Below are positions 26,365 to 36,983 of a stretch of 64,000 nucleotides of DNA, one piece after another. The number at the start of each line of letters is the position of its first letter. The stretch's first letter is position 1. Position numbers and translations under genes: made by a program. The stretch is from the NCBI RefSeq assembly GCF_000171235.2, contig NZ_ABEA03000195.1:1-64000 (forward strand), read 5' to 3'. The stretch is from Geminisphaera colitermitum TAV2 (GTDB lineage Bacteria; Verrucomicrobiota; Verrucomicrobiia; Opitutales; Opitutaceae). Under the pieces are notes generated by a model. The model searched no databases. It worked only from the letters and a program-made list of their open reading frames with translations, and was not told the origin of the DNA.

Positions 26365-26489
26365 ACAATATCGCTCCGATTGCCTGCCCGCGTCCCAGCC
26401 GCCAGCCTGTCGCGCCATGCACTTCCCTTCGACCTTTCCGCTCCTCCCCTCCCTCCCTTGATTCTCCCATCTTCCCGTCTTTCCTTCTC

Positions 26490-28589
26490 ATGAAGCCCTT
26501 CGCGCACCGATCCTATTTGGCCATCCTCTCGTATCTCGCATTCATCATGTCCGCCCTCACGCCACTGCCCGCCCAACTCCCGCCTTCGAACACCAATCAG
26601 GCAACTCCCCCCCCGCCCACCCGACGCGCCGCGCTGGCGGACATCATTGCCAGTCTCGACCCCGCGCTTGCCGCCGCCCGCGAACAACTCGTCGTCGCCG
26701 CCCGCAAGGACGCCGAACAACCCATCATTCGCCGTCCCCGCACCCTCGCCGAACTCCGTGCCACGCCACGCATTGTCATGAAATACGCGGAAAAACCCGC
26801 CCACCACGCCCGCCTCGACGACGCCTCCTGGGAACGCTTCGCCCTCTCGCTTGGCGACTCCCACGCCGCCTTCACCTTTACCGCCACCCTCCCCCGGCTC
26901 GCCGCCGCCGTTGCCATCACCGACGACCCCGCGCTCGCCGCGCACATCAACGCCCAACTCGCCGAACTCGCCACCTGGTCCCCCCTGCAACGCCCCGGCT
27001 GGTCCGGCGCCCGCATCCCCGCCAACGACGGTGCCTGGCTCGGCACCGGCTGGGCCGTCCGCGCCATCGTCCAAACCCTCGAACTCCTCCCCCCCCGCCA
27101 CCTCACCCCCGAACTCCGGCAGGCGCTCGCTGACCGCCTCGAAGCCGAAATCGCCGGCATCCGCGACGACTGGCGCGCACGCCGCAACTGGTTCACCCAA
27201 CGCGACTGCGCCTACAGCAACCAATGGGTGCTCCCCACCGAAGCCCTCATCCTTGCCAGCCTCCACACCGGCCTCGACCGACACCGCGACGACTACGAAT
27301 TTGGCGTAAAAAACCTCCTCCGTTCCCTCGACGCGCAAGGCGCGCAAGGCGAATTTCTTGAAGGCCTCCAATACGCCGCCATCACTCTCACCGCCGTTCT
27401 TTCCGCCGCCCGCGACACCGCGGCCACCGGCGACACCCGCATCCTCTCGCACCCCTACCTGAAAAAATTCCCCATCTGGTATGTCCAACACCTCCAACCC
27501 GGCGGACAAGTCATCAACGCCTTTGACACCAGAACCACCACGCTCGACTGGAAACTACTCGCCCAATTCGTATCCGACACCCGCGACACCACCGCCCACT
27601 GGGCCCTCCATGAACACACGGACAATTGCGACGACGCCAACGACAACGACTATGACAGCCGCGGCATCAAATTTAGCGACACCCTCCCCGCCCTCTTCGC
27701 CCGCGCCGTCTCTCGCGCCATCGACAGTCAACCCTCAGCGTTCAGCGCTCAACCCTCAGCATTGGATGTTGGACGTTCGACGTTGGATGTTGGACATTCG
27801 GCGCAACGCGCCGCCGCCTTCCCCACTCCCCCCCCCCTCCACGCCCATTACCCCGTTGCCGCGCGCGTCAACTGGCGCAGTAGTTGGAACGACACTACAG
27901 CCACCGGATTCTGGATGCGCGGCGGACACGCCACCGACGCCCACGACCATCAGGACCGCGGCCACGTCAACTTCATCATCGGCAAACGCCCCCTGTTGAT
28001 CGAAGCCGGTCTCTATTCCTACGGCATCCCCGAACACCCCACGCACTTCAAAAGCGTGGCCGGCCACAACGTCCTGCAAGTCGGCAACGCCGACCCCCGG
28101 CAACTCACCCCTGCGCTCCTCAACGCCCGCGCCGGCCAGATCCTCGATCCCGCCCACCGCGCCGCCCCGATCACCGTTCACCGCCTCGATGCCGACGGCG
28201 GCGAAGTCACCATGGACGGCAGCGCCTGCTACGCCACCGTCGAACGCTGGGTCCGCCACGTTACCTGGGACCGCGCCACCGTTGACATCCGCGACGAAGT
28301 CACCCTGCGCGAACCCGACGTCATTCTCTTCCGCTGGCACCTCGGCGAACCCGCCGACGCGCTGCAAACGCTCACCCCCGGTCGCGCCCAAGTCGGCGGC
28401 ATCATCGTAACCTACGAAACCCCCGCCGACACCGCTCCCCTCACCGCGCTCGTGCAACCCATGCCCGATCACACCCTCCGCCGCCAAGAAAAGACCTACC
28501 ACTCCACCCTCGTCCTCCGCACCGCCGCCCCCGCCCGCACTCTCACCCTCCGCACACGCGTAGCGCTGGCAGAAGTAGCGGGCAACTGA
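26490..28589 (+). CDS. Heparinase II/III-like polysaccharide lyase, secreted
   Basis: From ATG 26490 (MKPFAHRSYLAILSYLAFIM), 699 residues with signal peptide. N-terminal alpha/alpha toroid (WERFALSLGDSHAAF, GWAVRAIVQTLELLPP, RDCAYSNQWVLPTEALILAS), then a heparinase II/III beta-sandwich with the conserved segment DAHDHQDRGHVNFIIGKRPL, ESGLYSYG-like ending EAGLYSYGIPEHPTHFKSVA and GHNVLQVG. This architecture occurs in alginate, heparin and oligoalginate lyases (PL12/15/17); the substrate cannot be told. Residues about 413-437 (SAFSAQPSALDVGRSTLDVG) come from a dispersed DNA repeat inserted in frame between the two domains. Divergent from a LacI gene; 59 bp before a DUF1573 gene. Confidence 0.8.
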   Translation: MKPFAHRSYLAILSYLAFIMSALTPLPAQLPPSNTNQATPPPPTRRAALADIIASLDPALAAAREQLVVAARKDAEQPIIRRPRTLAELRATPRIVMKYAEKPAHHARLDDASWERFALSLGDSHAAFTFTATLPRLAAAVAITDDPALAAHINAQLAELATWSPLQRPGWSGARIPANDGAWLGTGWAVRAIVQTLELLPPRHLTPELRQALADRLEAEIAGIRDDWRARRNWFTQRDCAYSNQWVLPTEALILASLHTGLDRHRDDYEFGVKNLLRSLDAQGAQGEFLEGLQYAAITLTAVLSAARDTAATGDTRILSHPYLKKFPIWYVQHLQPGGQVINAFDTRTTTLDWKLLAQFVSDTRDTTAHWALHEHTDNCDDANDNDYDSRGIKFSDTLPALFARAVSRAIDSQPSAFSAQPSALDVGRSTLDVGHSAQRAAAFPTPPPLHAHYPVAARVNWRSSWNDTTATGFWMRGGHATDAHDHQDRGHVNFIIGKRPLLIEAGLYSYGIPEHPTHFKSVAGHNVLQVGNADPRQLTPALLNARAGQILDPAHRAAPITVHRLDADGGEVTMDGSACYATVERWVRHVTWDRATVDIRDEVTLREPDVILFRWHLGEPADALQTLTPGRAQVGGIIVTYETPADTAPLTALVQPMPDHTLRRQEKTYHSTLVLRTAAPARTLTLRTRVALAEVAGN
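27725..27801. repeat. Dispersed short repeat (ttggatgttgga type) inside lyase gene
   Basis: Copies of attggatgttggacgttcga and relatives, in tandem. The same type of sequence, in the other orientation, occurs inside the ComEC-like gene at 34103-34146. In frame at both places. Confidence 0.8.
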
Positions 28590-28648
28590 TGTTACGCGGA
28601 CGATCAGGTGGTTTGCCTACTCGCTACTTTTTACTTCATCTCTCCGGC

Positions 28649-29347
28649 ATGAATCACCTGCCCAGCTCCCTTTTATCCGGTATTTCGCTATTCGCCCTCC
28701 TCGCTGCCTCCCCCCCCCCCGCTGCCCGCGCCGCGCTCGAATTTCCCCGCACCACCCAAAACCTCTCCATCGCCGCACTCGATGCCGAGGCCGTCGCCGT
28801 GTTCCCCTTTAAAAATACCGGTCAATCCCCCGTCACCCTCACCGCCATCGACAGCGGCTGTGGTTGCACCACCGGCACCACCGCAAAAAAAACCTATGCC
28901 CCCGGCGAGACCGGCCACGTGCGCGTCATCTTCACCACCGGGGCCCGCATGGGTGCGCAAAGCAGCGTGCTCATCGTGCGCACCGACGCCGCGGACGCCA
29001 CCGGCGATGCGAAAGACATCCCCCTGACCGTTGCAGTGGACATCCCGGAAGCGTTCATCGTGGAGCCCGGCACGCTGGCATTTGCGCGCGACGCCAAACC
29101 CGACGACCGCCTCAACGTCACCGTGACCGCCACCGGCGAAGTCCCCTTGCAAAACCTCACCGCCACCGCCACCAACGAAGCCCTCCGCCCCTATCTCGCT
29201 CGCAATCCCGCCAATCCCGACCAGTGGACGCTTAGCGTGACGCGCCCCAACCAACCCGGCACCCACTCCGTGTTGATCTCCGCCCGCTTCCCCGGCGACA
29301 TCATCAAGCAAACCACACTCTGGATCGTCGCGCCTGCCAGCCACTAG
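28649..29347 (+). CDS. DUF1573 domain protein, exported
   Basis: From ATG 28649 (MNHLPSSLLSGISLF), 232 residues with a signal peptide (ISLFALLAASPPPAARA). Residues about 30-120 form the DUF1573 Ig-like (ASH/MSP-like) domain: FPFKNTGQSPVTLTAIDSGC, the invariant CGCTT motif, and YAPGETGHVRVIFTT. A second beta domain follows. Such proteins are common in Bacteroidota and Verrucomicrobiota envelopes; function unknown. A C11 run falls in the signal peptide and codes Pro codons, so a slip would abolish export. Cotranscription with the upstream lyase is likely (59-bp gap). Confidence 0.85.
   Translation: MNHLPSSLLSGISLFALLAASPPPAARAALEFPRTTQNLSIAALDAEAVAVFPFKNTGQSPVTLTAIDSGCGCTTGTTAKKTYAPGETGHVRVIFTTGARMGAQSSVLIVRTDAADATGDAKDIPLTVAVDIPEAFIVEPGTLAFARDAKPDDRLNVTVTATGEVPLQNLTATATNEALRPYLARNPANPDQWTLSVTRPNQPGTHSVLISARFPGDIIKQTTLWIVAPASH
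28710..28720 (+). repeat. C11 homopolymer in signal-peptide coding region
   Basis: Eleven C within the DUF1573 signal peptide (SPPPAA). Length changes of one or two bases would frameshift codon ~24 onwards. Confidence 0.85.
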
Positions 29348-29388
29348 AGCACCTTCAGCCGATCAGTAGCTGACATTTGGATACAACT

Positions 29389-30288
29389 CTATCCCTCCCC
29401 CCCCCCTTCCATGCGCTCACGCACGAACGCCGCCAAGTCCCCCGCCAGCGGAGCGCGTAACACCAGAGGCACGCCCGCCTCATTCAAGTCGATCTCCGCG
29501 CAGTGCAACGCCTGCCGTGGCAAGTGCAACTTTGCCGCCAGTTCCGGCGTGTAACCCGTGTCGATAAAATCTAGGTAAATCCGCGCATCAGGACCGTAGA
29601 TTTTGTCTCCCACCACCGGCGTTCCCAACCAACTCGCGTGCGCGCGAATCTGGTGTTTGCGCCCTGTTTCCAACCGCACCCGCACCAACGAAAAACCGCC
29701 CGCGCACGCCACCGGATAAAAATGCGACACCGCCGCCTTGCCGTCCGCGCGCACGCACGTCTTCACAAACACCGGACTCGCCAGATCGTCACCCAACGGC
29801 TGGTCCACCGTCACCGCCTCGCGCAATTCGCCCTCCAGAACCGCCAGATACTCCTTGCGCACCCGCCGCTCCTGCATCGCCCGCTGCAAACGGCTCGCCA
29901 TCCGCTCATCCTTTGCAAACACGACCACCCCGCTCGTCTCCCGGTCCAGCCGGAAAATCAAATGCGCCTTTTCCAACCCCTTCGCCTCGCGCACCGCGCC
30001 CGCCAGACTCGACCACGGCCCCGCCTTCGATGGATGGCACACCACGTCGCCCGGCTTGTTGACGACGAGCAACCGCTCGTCCTCATGCACCACCCACGCC
30101 TCGATCTCCTCCGCCGTTATCATCCGCACCCGCGCCGGGTCCGTGCTCTGCGGACGCGGTGGCCACGCACAGGCGCGCCCACCACGATAGTGTTCAACAA
30201 AACTTGGCGACACCGGAGCGCCCGCCGCCGCGCCTGCGTCCGTTGCCGTATCCGTTGCCGACTGCTGTTTGTCGCCGCCGTCGTTCAC
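29389..30288 (-). CDS. RluA-family pseudouridine synthase
   Basis: Start taken as GTG 30288, which overlaps the upstream SDR stop as GTGA (299 residues); the longer open frame upstream is low-complexity shadow. The enzyme isomerises uridine in RNA. Motifs: VVHEDERLLVVNKPGDVVCH, the catalytic motif FRLDRETSG (Asp nucleophile; the usual leading His is Phe here), and VRLETGRKHQIRAHASWLG. No S4 domain is visible, so it resembles short RluA-type or TruC-like enzymes. A C10 run (plus strand) falls in the final Gly codons (MEGGGEG). Target RNA unknown. Translationally coupled to the SDR gene. Confidence 0.88.
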   Translation of the reverse strand: MNDGGDKQQSATDTATDAGAAAGAPVSPSFVEHYRGGRACAWPPRPQSTDPARVRMITAEEIEAWVVHEDERLLVVNKPGDVVCHPSKAGPWSSLAGAVREAKGLEKAHLIFRLDRETSGVVVFAKDERMASRLQRAMQERRVRKEYLAVLEGELREAVTVDQPLGDDLASPVFVKTCVRADGKAAVSHFYPVACAGGFSLVRVRLETGRKHQIRAHASWLGTPVVGDKIYGPDARIYLDFIDTGYTPELAAKLHLPRQALHCAEIDLNEAGVPLVLRAPLAGDLAAFVRERMEGGGEG

Positions 30289-31118
30289 GATTCCCCTCCC
30301 CTGCCCTCTCCGCCCGCCACCCGGCTCATCCGGTAGCGCTCCAGAACCCGCGCCCCGATCCGCGCCACCCACGACTTGGGCAACACCGACACCACCCGCG
30401 CCACCCATCGCGGACGCCACCCCGGCAGGCACACCGACTGCCCGCGCGCCAACGCCCGTAGCGACTGTTCAACTACACCCTCCACCGTGAACGCCAGCGC
30501 ATCCCCCGCCGCGCCCTCGCGCAATCCCGCCCGCCGGAAAAACTCCGTTGCCACCGGCCCCGGGCACACCGCCAGCGCCCACGCCCCCCGCTGCGCCCGC
30601 CGCCCGCGCAACTCCGCGTCGAGCGCCAGCGTCCAGTGCAGCACAAACGCCTTCGACGCCCCATAGGTCGCCGTGTAGGCCGTCGGCAAAAACCCGGCCA
30701 GGCTCGCCACATTGAGCACCGTGCCCCCGCGCTCCTCGATCACCGGCAGCAGGCGCGTAGTCAGGTCCACGACCGCGCGCACATTCACGTCGATCATTTC
30801 AAGCTGATGCTCACGCCCCACTTCCGACACCCGCCCGTAGCCGCCGAAACCGCTGTTGTTGATCAACAAAATCCCGCCCGTCGGCGCGCGCTGTTTCAGT
30901 TCGCTTAATACCCGCTCCGCCGCCGCCCCGAGCACCGCCGGATCGGACAAATCACACTCGATGTGGCGCAGGTTAAGCTGCCCATGAAATATGTTTGGAA
31001 TGCGACGAGAGAGGTTGAAAACCACCAGATCCGGAGCCACCGTCAGCAACCGCTCGATGAACATTCTGCCGATCCCAGACGAGCCCCCCGTGACGATCAC
31101 GGTCGAATATCGACCCAT
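30285..31118 (-). CDS. Short-chain dehydrogenase/reductase
   Basis: Start at ATG 31118 (MGRYSTVIVTGG), 277 residues; the open frame continues upstream but without SDR features. Classical SDR: cofactor motif TGGSSGIG at residues 10-17, NNSG (variant of NNAG), catalytic Ser in NVASLAGFL, and YGASK (Tyr/Lys). The C-terminus is Arg-rich and amphipathic (WRPRWVARVVSVLPKSWVAR), as in DltE/acyl-reductase-like SDRs that sit at the membrane. It is divergent from the HPF gene and overlaps the pseudouridine synthase. Substrate unknown. Confidence 0.9.
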   Translation of the reverse strand: MGRYSTVIVTGGSSGIGRMFIERLLTVAPDLVVFNLSRRIPNIFHGQLNLRHIECDLSDPAVLGAAAERVLSELKQRAPTGGILLINNSGFGGYGRVSEVGREHQLEMIDVNVRAVVDLTTRLLPVIEERGGTVLNVASLAGFLPTAYTATYGASKAFVLHWTLALDAELRGRRAQRGAWALAVCPGPVATEFFRRAGLREGAAGDALAFTVEGVVEQSLRALARGQSVCLPGWRPRWVARVVSVLPKSWVARIGARVLERYRMSRVAGGEGRGGES

Positions 31119-31203
31119 GGCATGGCGTATCTCGGTGGAAACGATCGGCGAGGAGGAGGCGGGCATGAATTTGGTCAGGAAAACCAACAAAAAACATGCA
31201 GTC

Positions 31204-31584
31204 ATGAACAGACAAAACGAAGCACACGAACTGATCGTATCCGGCATCCACCTTGAGTTGACGCCGTCGCTGAAGACATTCGTGCAGGAGAAGGCCGACC
31301 GCCTCTTCCGCCACGAGGAACGCATACTCCGCATCCGCATCGAACTCGAATGCGACCAGCAAACCCGCGACCCGAGCCAGCGATTCATCGCCAAAGGCCA
31401 CATGCAAATCAACGGCCCCGCCTTCAATGCCTCCGTCGTATCCGGCGAATGCCACAATGCAGTCAACCTCCTCGTTGAAAAACTCGACCGCATGATCCGC
31501 CGCAGATCGCGCTTCTTTAAAGTTCAGCGCCACCGCACCAGCGCCCTGCAACTCGCCGAGGCCGCCCTTCCCGAACCTGTCTAG
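31204..31584 (+). CDS. hpf: Ribosome hibernation-promoting factor, short form (HPF/RaiA family)
   Basis: From ATG 31204 (MNRQNEAHELIVSGIHLELT), 126 residues. Pattern of the HPF/YfiA fold: HELIVSGIHLELTPSLKTFVQ, then a helix EKADRLFRHEERILRIRIELE, central strands ASVVSGECHNAVNLLVEKLD, and a basic helix RMIRRRSRFFKVQRHR that would contact rRNA. These proteins bind the 30S subunit and stabilise inactive ribosomes in stationary phase. It lacks the C-terminal dimerisation domain of long HPF. Divergent from the SDR gene (85-bp gap) and followed by a strong terminator. Confidence 0.88.
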   Translation: MNRQNEAHELIVSGIHLELTPSLKTFVQEKADRLFRHEERILRIRIELECDQQTRDPSQRFIAKGHMQINGPAFNASVVSGECHNAVNLLVEKLDRMIRRRSRFFKVQRHRTSALQLAEAALPEPV

Positions 31585-31641
31585 CTGACCGCTCCGCGTT
31601 GCGCCTCAATCGACAAAAACAAAGGCCGATTCTTACCTCAC

Positions 31642-31677
31642 GAGCCCGCCGTTCCTGACCCGGCGGGCTCTCTTTTT
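31642..31677 (+). terminator. Rho-independent terminator after HPF
   Basis: Perfect 10-bp stem gagcccgccg (31642-31651) with cggcgggctc (31661-31670), 9-nt loop, followed by tcttttt. Confidence 0.92.
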
Positions 31678-31741
31678 CCCATCCCGCCGCACGCCCGTCG
31701 CATTTGCCATTCCCTCATTTTCGCCCATCTTCCGCCATCTC

Positions 31742-32272
31742 ATGACACACTACACTTTCGCCCGCGAATTTCACGCCCTCTACGACCACGCCGTGCAACT
31801 CTACGCCAGTGGACAGCGTGATGCCGCCACCTACTTCAACACCGCCCAGTCCGCCTGGCTCGCCGCCAATGGACTCACGGCGCAACACCTCTACGATTAT
31901 GCCGAGGATCAAAACAACGGCGATGAACCCGGCTACGACATCGCCCTCGGCATCGAACTCGTGCGCCGCGACTATTACCTCAACGTCCAGGGCGGCCGCC
32001 CCTCGCCCGAACGACTCGCCGAAGACACCCTCCCGCCCAAGGACGCCGCCGTCGAAGGCGTCGTGTGGCTTCCCCGCATCATCCCCAAAGCCCGCGCCAA
32101 GCTCCGCGGCGAGTTGCCCGCGACGCTCATGTATTGCTGCGGCGGAGACAGACGCTTCTTCAAGAACAACGACATTCACCCCGCCGAATTTCTTGCCGTC
32201 GTCTGGCGCGCCGGCGACAGCGACCAAGCCATCATCGACTGGGTTGTGCGCCGCATCGACTCCCTGCGGTAA
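31742..32272 (+). CDS. DUF5069 domain protein
   Basis: Protein of 176 residues. The second half has the run VVWLPRIIPKARAKLRGELP, then YCCGGDRRFF and HPAEFLAVVWRAGDSDQAII, which matches my recollection of DUF5069 proteins common in Verrucomicrobia and Planctomycetes. No signal peptide or membrane segment. Function unknown. It is convergent with the small coiled-coil gene at 32281 (8-bp gap), so the two share a 3' boundary. Family call moderately sure. Confidence 0.7.
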   Translation: MTHYTFAREFHALYDHAVQLYASGQRDAATYFNTAQSAWLAANGLTAQHLYDYAEDQNNGDEPGYDIALGIELVRRDYYLNVQGGRPSPERLAEDTLPPKDAAVEGVVWLPRIIPKARAKLRGELPATLMYCCGGDRRFFKNNDIHPAEFLAVVWRAGDSDQAIIDWVVRRIDSLR

Positions 32273-32280
32273 TCAAGGAT

Positions 32281-34307
<2,027 letters not shown>

Positions 34308-34399
34308 GGACGGCAGTTAAAACCACGCTTGTTTGCTTCTGCCTACATTAAATTTCACGCAACCATCGTCATCCGAACCCTCGACCCACTGACAATCTC

Positions 34400-35818
34400 G
34401 TGCCACCCGATCAGACAGACCTTTTTGGCGCTCCCGATCCCGCGCCATCCCCCCCCCCCTCCCCTCGCCGAGGCAATTCCCCCCGCGCCCCGCTCCCCGC
34501 CACCGCCCCCTCCGCCGCGCAACCGCTCGCCGCGCGCATGCGCCCCCGCTCACTGGAGGACATTGTAGGACAAGAACACCTCACCGCACCCAACGGACTC
34601 CTCGCCCGCCTCATCGCCAGCAACCGCTTTGGCAGCCTCCTCTTTTACGGCCCCCCCGGCTGCGGCAAAACCAGCTTCGCCGAAGCCATCGCCCGCCAGA
34701 CCGGCAGCCGCTTCGTGCGCCTCAACGCCGTCATGTCCAACGTCGCCGAACTCCGCGAAATCCTCGCCCTCGCCCGCCGCACCCCTGAGTCACCGACCCT
34801 CCTCTTCATCGACGAACTCCACCGCTTCAACAAATCCCAGCAAGACCTCCTCCTCCCCGACGTCGAGGAAGGCTACGTGCGCCTCATCGGCGCCACCACG
34901 CACAACCCCGGCTTCTACGTCAACCCGCCCCTCCTCTCGCGCAGCCACCTCTTTCGCCTCGAACCCCTGCGCGCCGACGCCGTTGCCACCGTCCTCACCC
35001 GCGCCCTTGCCGACACCGAACGCGGACTCGGCAACCGCCACCACACCGCCGACGCCAAAATCCTCGCCGACCTCGCCACCCTCTGCGACGGCGACCTCCG
35101 CCGCGCCCTCAACGCCCTCGAAGTCATCGCCCTCTCCTTGCCCGAAGCCGCGCCCATCACCGAAGCCGAACTCGAAGTCTTCGCCCGCGAACGCCGCATC
35201 CGTTACGACGCCGACGAAGACGAACACTACGACACCATCTCCGCCTTCATCAAAAGCTGCCGCGGCAGCGACCCCGACGCCGCCATGTACTGGCTCGCCA
35301 AGATGATCGAAGGCGGCGAAGACCCGCGCTTCATTGCCCGCCGCCTCGTCATCCTCGCCAGCGAAGATGTGGGACTCGCCGACGCCCTCGCATTGCCCAT
35401 TGCCACCGCCGCGCACCACGCCTGCGACTTCGTTGGCCTGCCCGAATGCGAATACGCCCTCGCCCACGCCACCCTGCACATCGCCTGCGCCCCGAAAAGC
35501 AACTCCATCACCCTTGCCATCGGAGCCGCCCACGCCGCGCTCAAAGCCGGCGCCGTGCAACCCGTCCCCATCCACCTCCGCGACAAAGGCGGCCAGGCCA
35601 GCAAACGCATGGGCCACGGCAAAGACTACCGTTACGCGCACGACTGGCCCGAAAACATCACAGGCCAAGATTACCTCGCCACGCCGCAAACGATCTACAC
35701 GCCCAAACCCATCGGCCTCGAAACCAAAGTCGCCGACCGCCTCGCCCGCTGGCGCGCCCTTCGCGCCCAGATCCAAACCGAAGAAGCAACAGTGGCGCGG
35801 GCGTCCCGCCCGCAGTAG
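34400..35818 (+). CDS. rarA: Replication-associated recombination protein A (MgsA/RarA AAA+ ATPase)
   Basis: Protein of 472 residues from GTG 34400; the DLFG and PLAARMRPRSLEDIVGQEHL elements of the family support this start over the internal ATG. Walker A GPPGCGKT at residues 84-91, Walker B LLFIDELHRF (Asp138/Glu139), and the MgsA C-terminal domain (YWLAKMIEGGEDPRFIARRL, ASEDVGLAD, VHLRDKG-like PIHLRDKGGQASKRMGHGKD). It acts at stalled replication forks. The N-terminal Pro-rich linker is coded partly by a C11 run (34449-34459). The last residues (VARASRPQ) come from a palindromic repeat that supplies the stop codon. Confidence 0.93.
   Translation: MPPDQTDLFGAPDPAPSPPPSPRRGNSPRAPLPATAPSAAQPLAARMRPRSLEDIVGQEHLTAPNGLLARLIASNRFGSLLFYGPPGCGKTSFAEAIARQTGSRFVRLNAVMSNVAELREILALARRTPESPTLLFIDELHRFNKSQQDLLLPDVEEGYVRLIGATTHNPGFYVNPPLLSRSHLFRLEPLRADAVATVLTRALADTERGLGNRHHTADAKILADLATLCDGDLRRALNALEVIALSLPEAAPITEAELEVFARERRIRYDADEDEHYDTISAFIKSCRGSDPDAAMYWLAKMIEGGEDPRFIARRLVILASEDVGLADALALPIATAAHHACDFVGLPECEYALAHATLHIACAPKSNSITLAIGAAHAALKAGAVQPVPIHLRDKGGQASKRMGHGKDYRYAHDWPENITGQDYLATPQTIYTPKPIGLETKVADRLARWRALRAQIQTEEATVARASRPQ
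34449..34459 (+). repeat. C11 homopolymer in rarA N-terminal linker
   Basis: Eleven C coding Pro residues (SPPPSPR) upstream of the AAA+ core; a slip would truncate a conserved replication protein. Confidence 0.85.
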
Positions 35819-36020
35819 GGGCGTCGCTTGTGACGCCCGCATTCCGATGTAGCGCAGGCGTCCCGCCTGCCATCCAGCCTGCTGCGCGAAGCGCCGCACT
35901 CCATAAAAGTCACCGCGCTTCGCGCTATAGACAAGATGGCAGGCGGGACGCCTGCGCTACGTCAGCATGCGGGCGGGACGCCCGCGCCACTTCGAACCGG
36001 CGGCAGGATGCCGCCGCTCC
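35792..36020. repeat. Nested GC-rich palindromic repeat element
   Basis: Outer arms are a perfect 22-bp inverted repeat (35792-35813 with 35969-35990). Inside are a second pair (tagcgcaggcgtcccgcctg with its complement) and gcgcgaagcgc with gcgcttcgcgc. Positions 35872-35961 are identical over 90 bp to 42993-43082. A short gcggcaggatgccgccgc hairpin follows. The left end overlaps the last codons of rarA. No gene lies in 35819-36267. Confidence 0.88.
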
Positions 36021-36046
36021 TCGTTTGTTGGATTGGGATAAAGGGG

Positions 36047-36258
36047 AACCACGAGAGGCACAGAGAGCAGGGCATCCTTGATTTGCATTCATTCCTATGC
36101 GGCCCGGCCCTCCGTTGCCTCCGTGGTTAATTCTCTATGGAGGGCGGGTCTCCTGACCCGCCGACGGTGCGAAGCACCGCCCTTCCGTTTTTTTCGGATG
36201 GGCGCGGCTTGCGCCGCGTCTGGCGGGGATTGGCGATTGGCAATAAAACCCGCCCTCC
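36047..36258. repeat. Second repeat block downstream of rarA
   Basis: Imperfect inverted repeat of the cacagag/ctctgtg-like type (aaccacgagaggcacagag at 36047 with tccgttgcctccgtggtt near 36127), then a perfect 11-bp pair ggagggcgggt (36139-36149) and acccgccctcc (36248-36258) enclosing smaller hairpins. It may end transcription of both flanking convergent genes. Confidence 0.65.
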
Positions 36259-36267
36259 GTTACTAAT

Positions 36268-36894
36268 TCACCGGCGGCGACGCACGTAGGCGTAGGCGAG
36301 CATCGCCAGCCCGGCGAGCGCCGCATAGGTGGAAGGCTCCGGCACGTTGCCGAGGGTGAAGTCGGGGGTGCCGTTCAGCGTCAGGGTTTCGGCGAAATTA
36401 CCTTGCACAGGGGAGGCAAACCCCCCGGCCGATGTCGTGAAATAAGCGCCGACCTCGCCCTGCATCACATCTGTTCCCTGAATCAGGGTCCAGAAGTTCC
36501 CCAAGTCAGATAGGCTGATATCACGAAACAAGACATCGTAGTCGGTACGCATGCCTTCTTCATCCGACCCGATAAAGGTTCCCGGAGAGTACTGGAACAC
36601 GCGGGTAGCAGCATAATACTGGGTTCCTTTCGTTGACTCCACCTCAGCCTGAAAATCATACCAGCCCTTGAGGGCTGCGATCTCCGGATCGGGGTAGGCA
36701 TCCAGCATCACCGAGGACCCCAGCAGGGTCAGGTTATCTGGACTGGTGCCGCCCCAGTGGGTGGCGATATATCCATTCGTGGCCAGAGCGCCGTCCACGG
36801 CGGTATACCCGCCTTGCCATTGCCACGAGATGGTGGCCGCCTGGGCCATCGCCGACAGCCCGAGTGCAAGACTCATTGTGATTATCTTTTTCAT
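36268..36894 (-). CDS. Small PEP-CTERM sorting-domain protein
   Basis: Start at ATG 36894 (MKKIITMSLALGLSAMAQA), 208 residues with a clear signal peptide. The body is an unassigned beta-rich exported domain (ISWQWQGGYTAVDGALATNG, YYAATRVFQYSPGTFIGSDE). The C-terminus is VPEPSTYAALAGLAMLAYAYVRRRR, a textbook PEP-CTERM tail. It follows the FG-GAP protein on the same strand by 89 bp and may be cotranscribed. Its base composition is less GC-rich than its neighbours. Surface or matrix role inferred. Confidence 0.85.
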   Translation of the reverse strand: MKKIITMSLALGLSAMAQAATISWQWQGGYTAVDGALATNGYIATHWGGTSPDNLTLLGSSVMLDAYPDPEIAALKGWYDFQAEVESTKGTQYYAATRVFQYSPGTFIGSDEEGMRTDYDVLFRDISLSDLGNFWTLIQGTDVMQGEVGAYFTTSAGGFASPVQGNFAETLTLNGTPDFTLGNVPEPSTYAALAGLAMLAYAYVRRRR

Positions 36895-36983
36895 TATATA
36901 TATCCTTTTATTTATTGTATTCTGAAGGTCCCCCCCTCCCGCGTTGGGCAAGGAAGGAGGGACAAGTGTTATCAGGTTTTCGT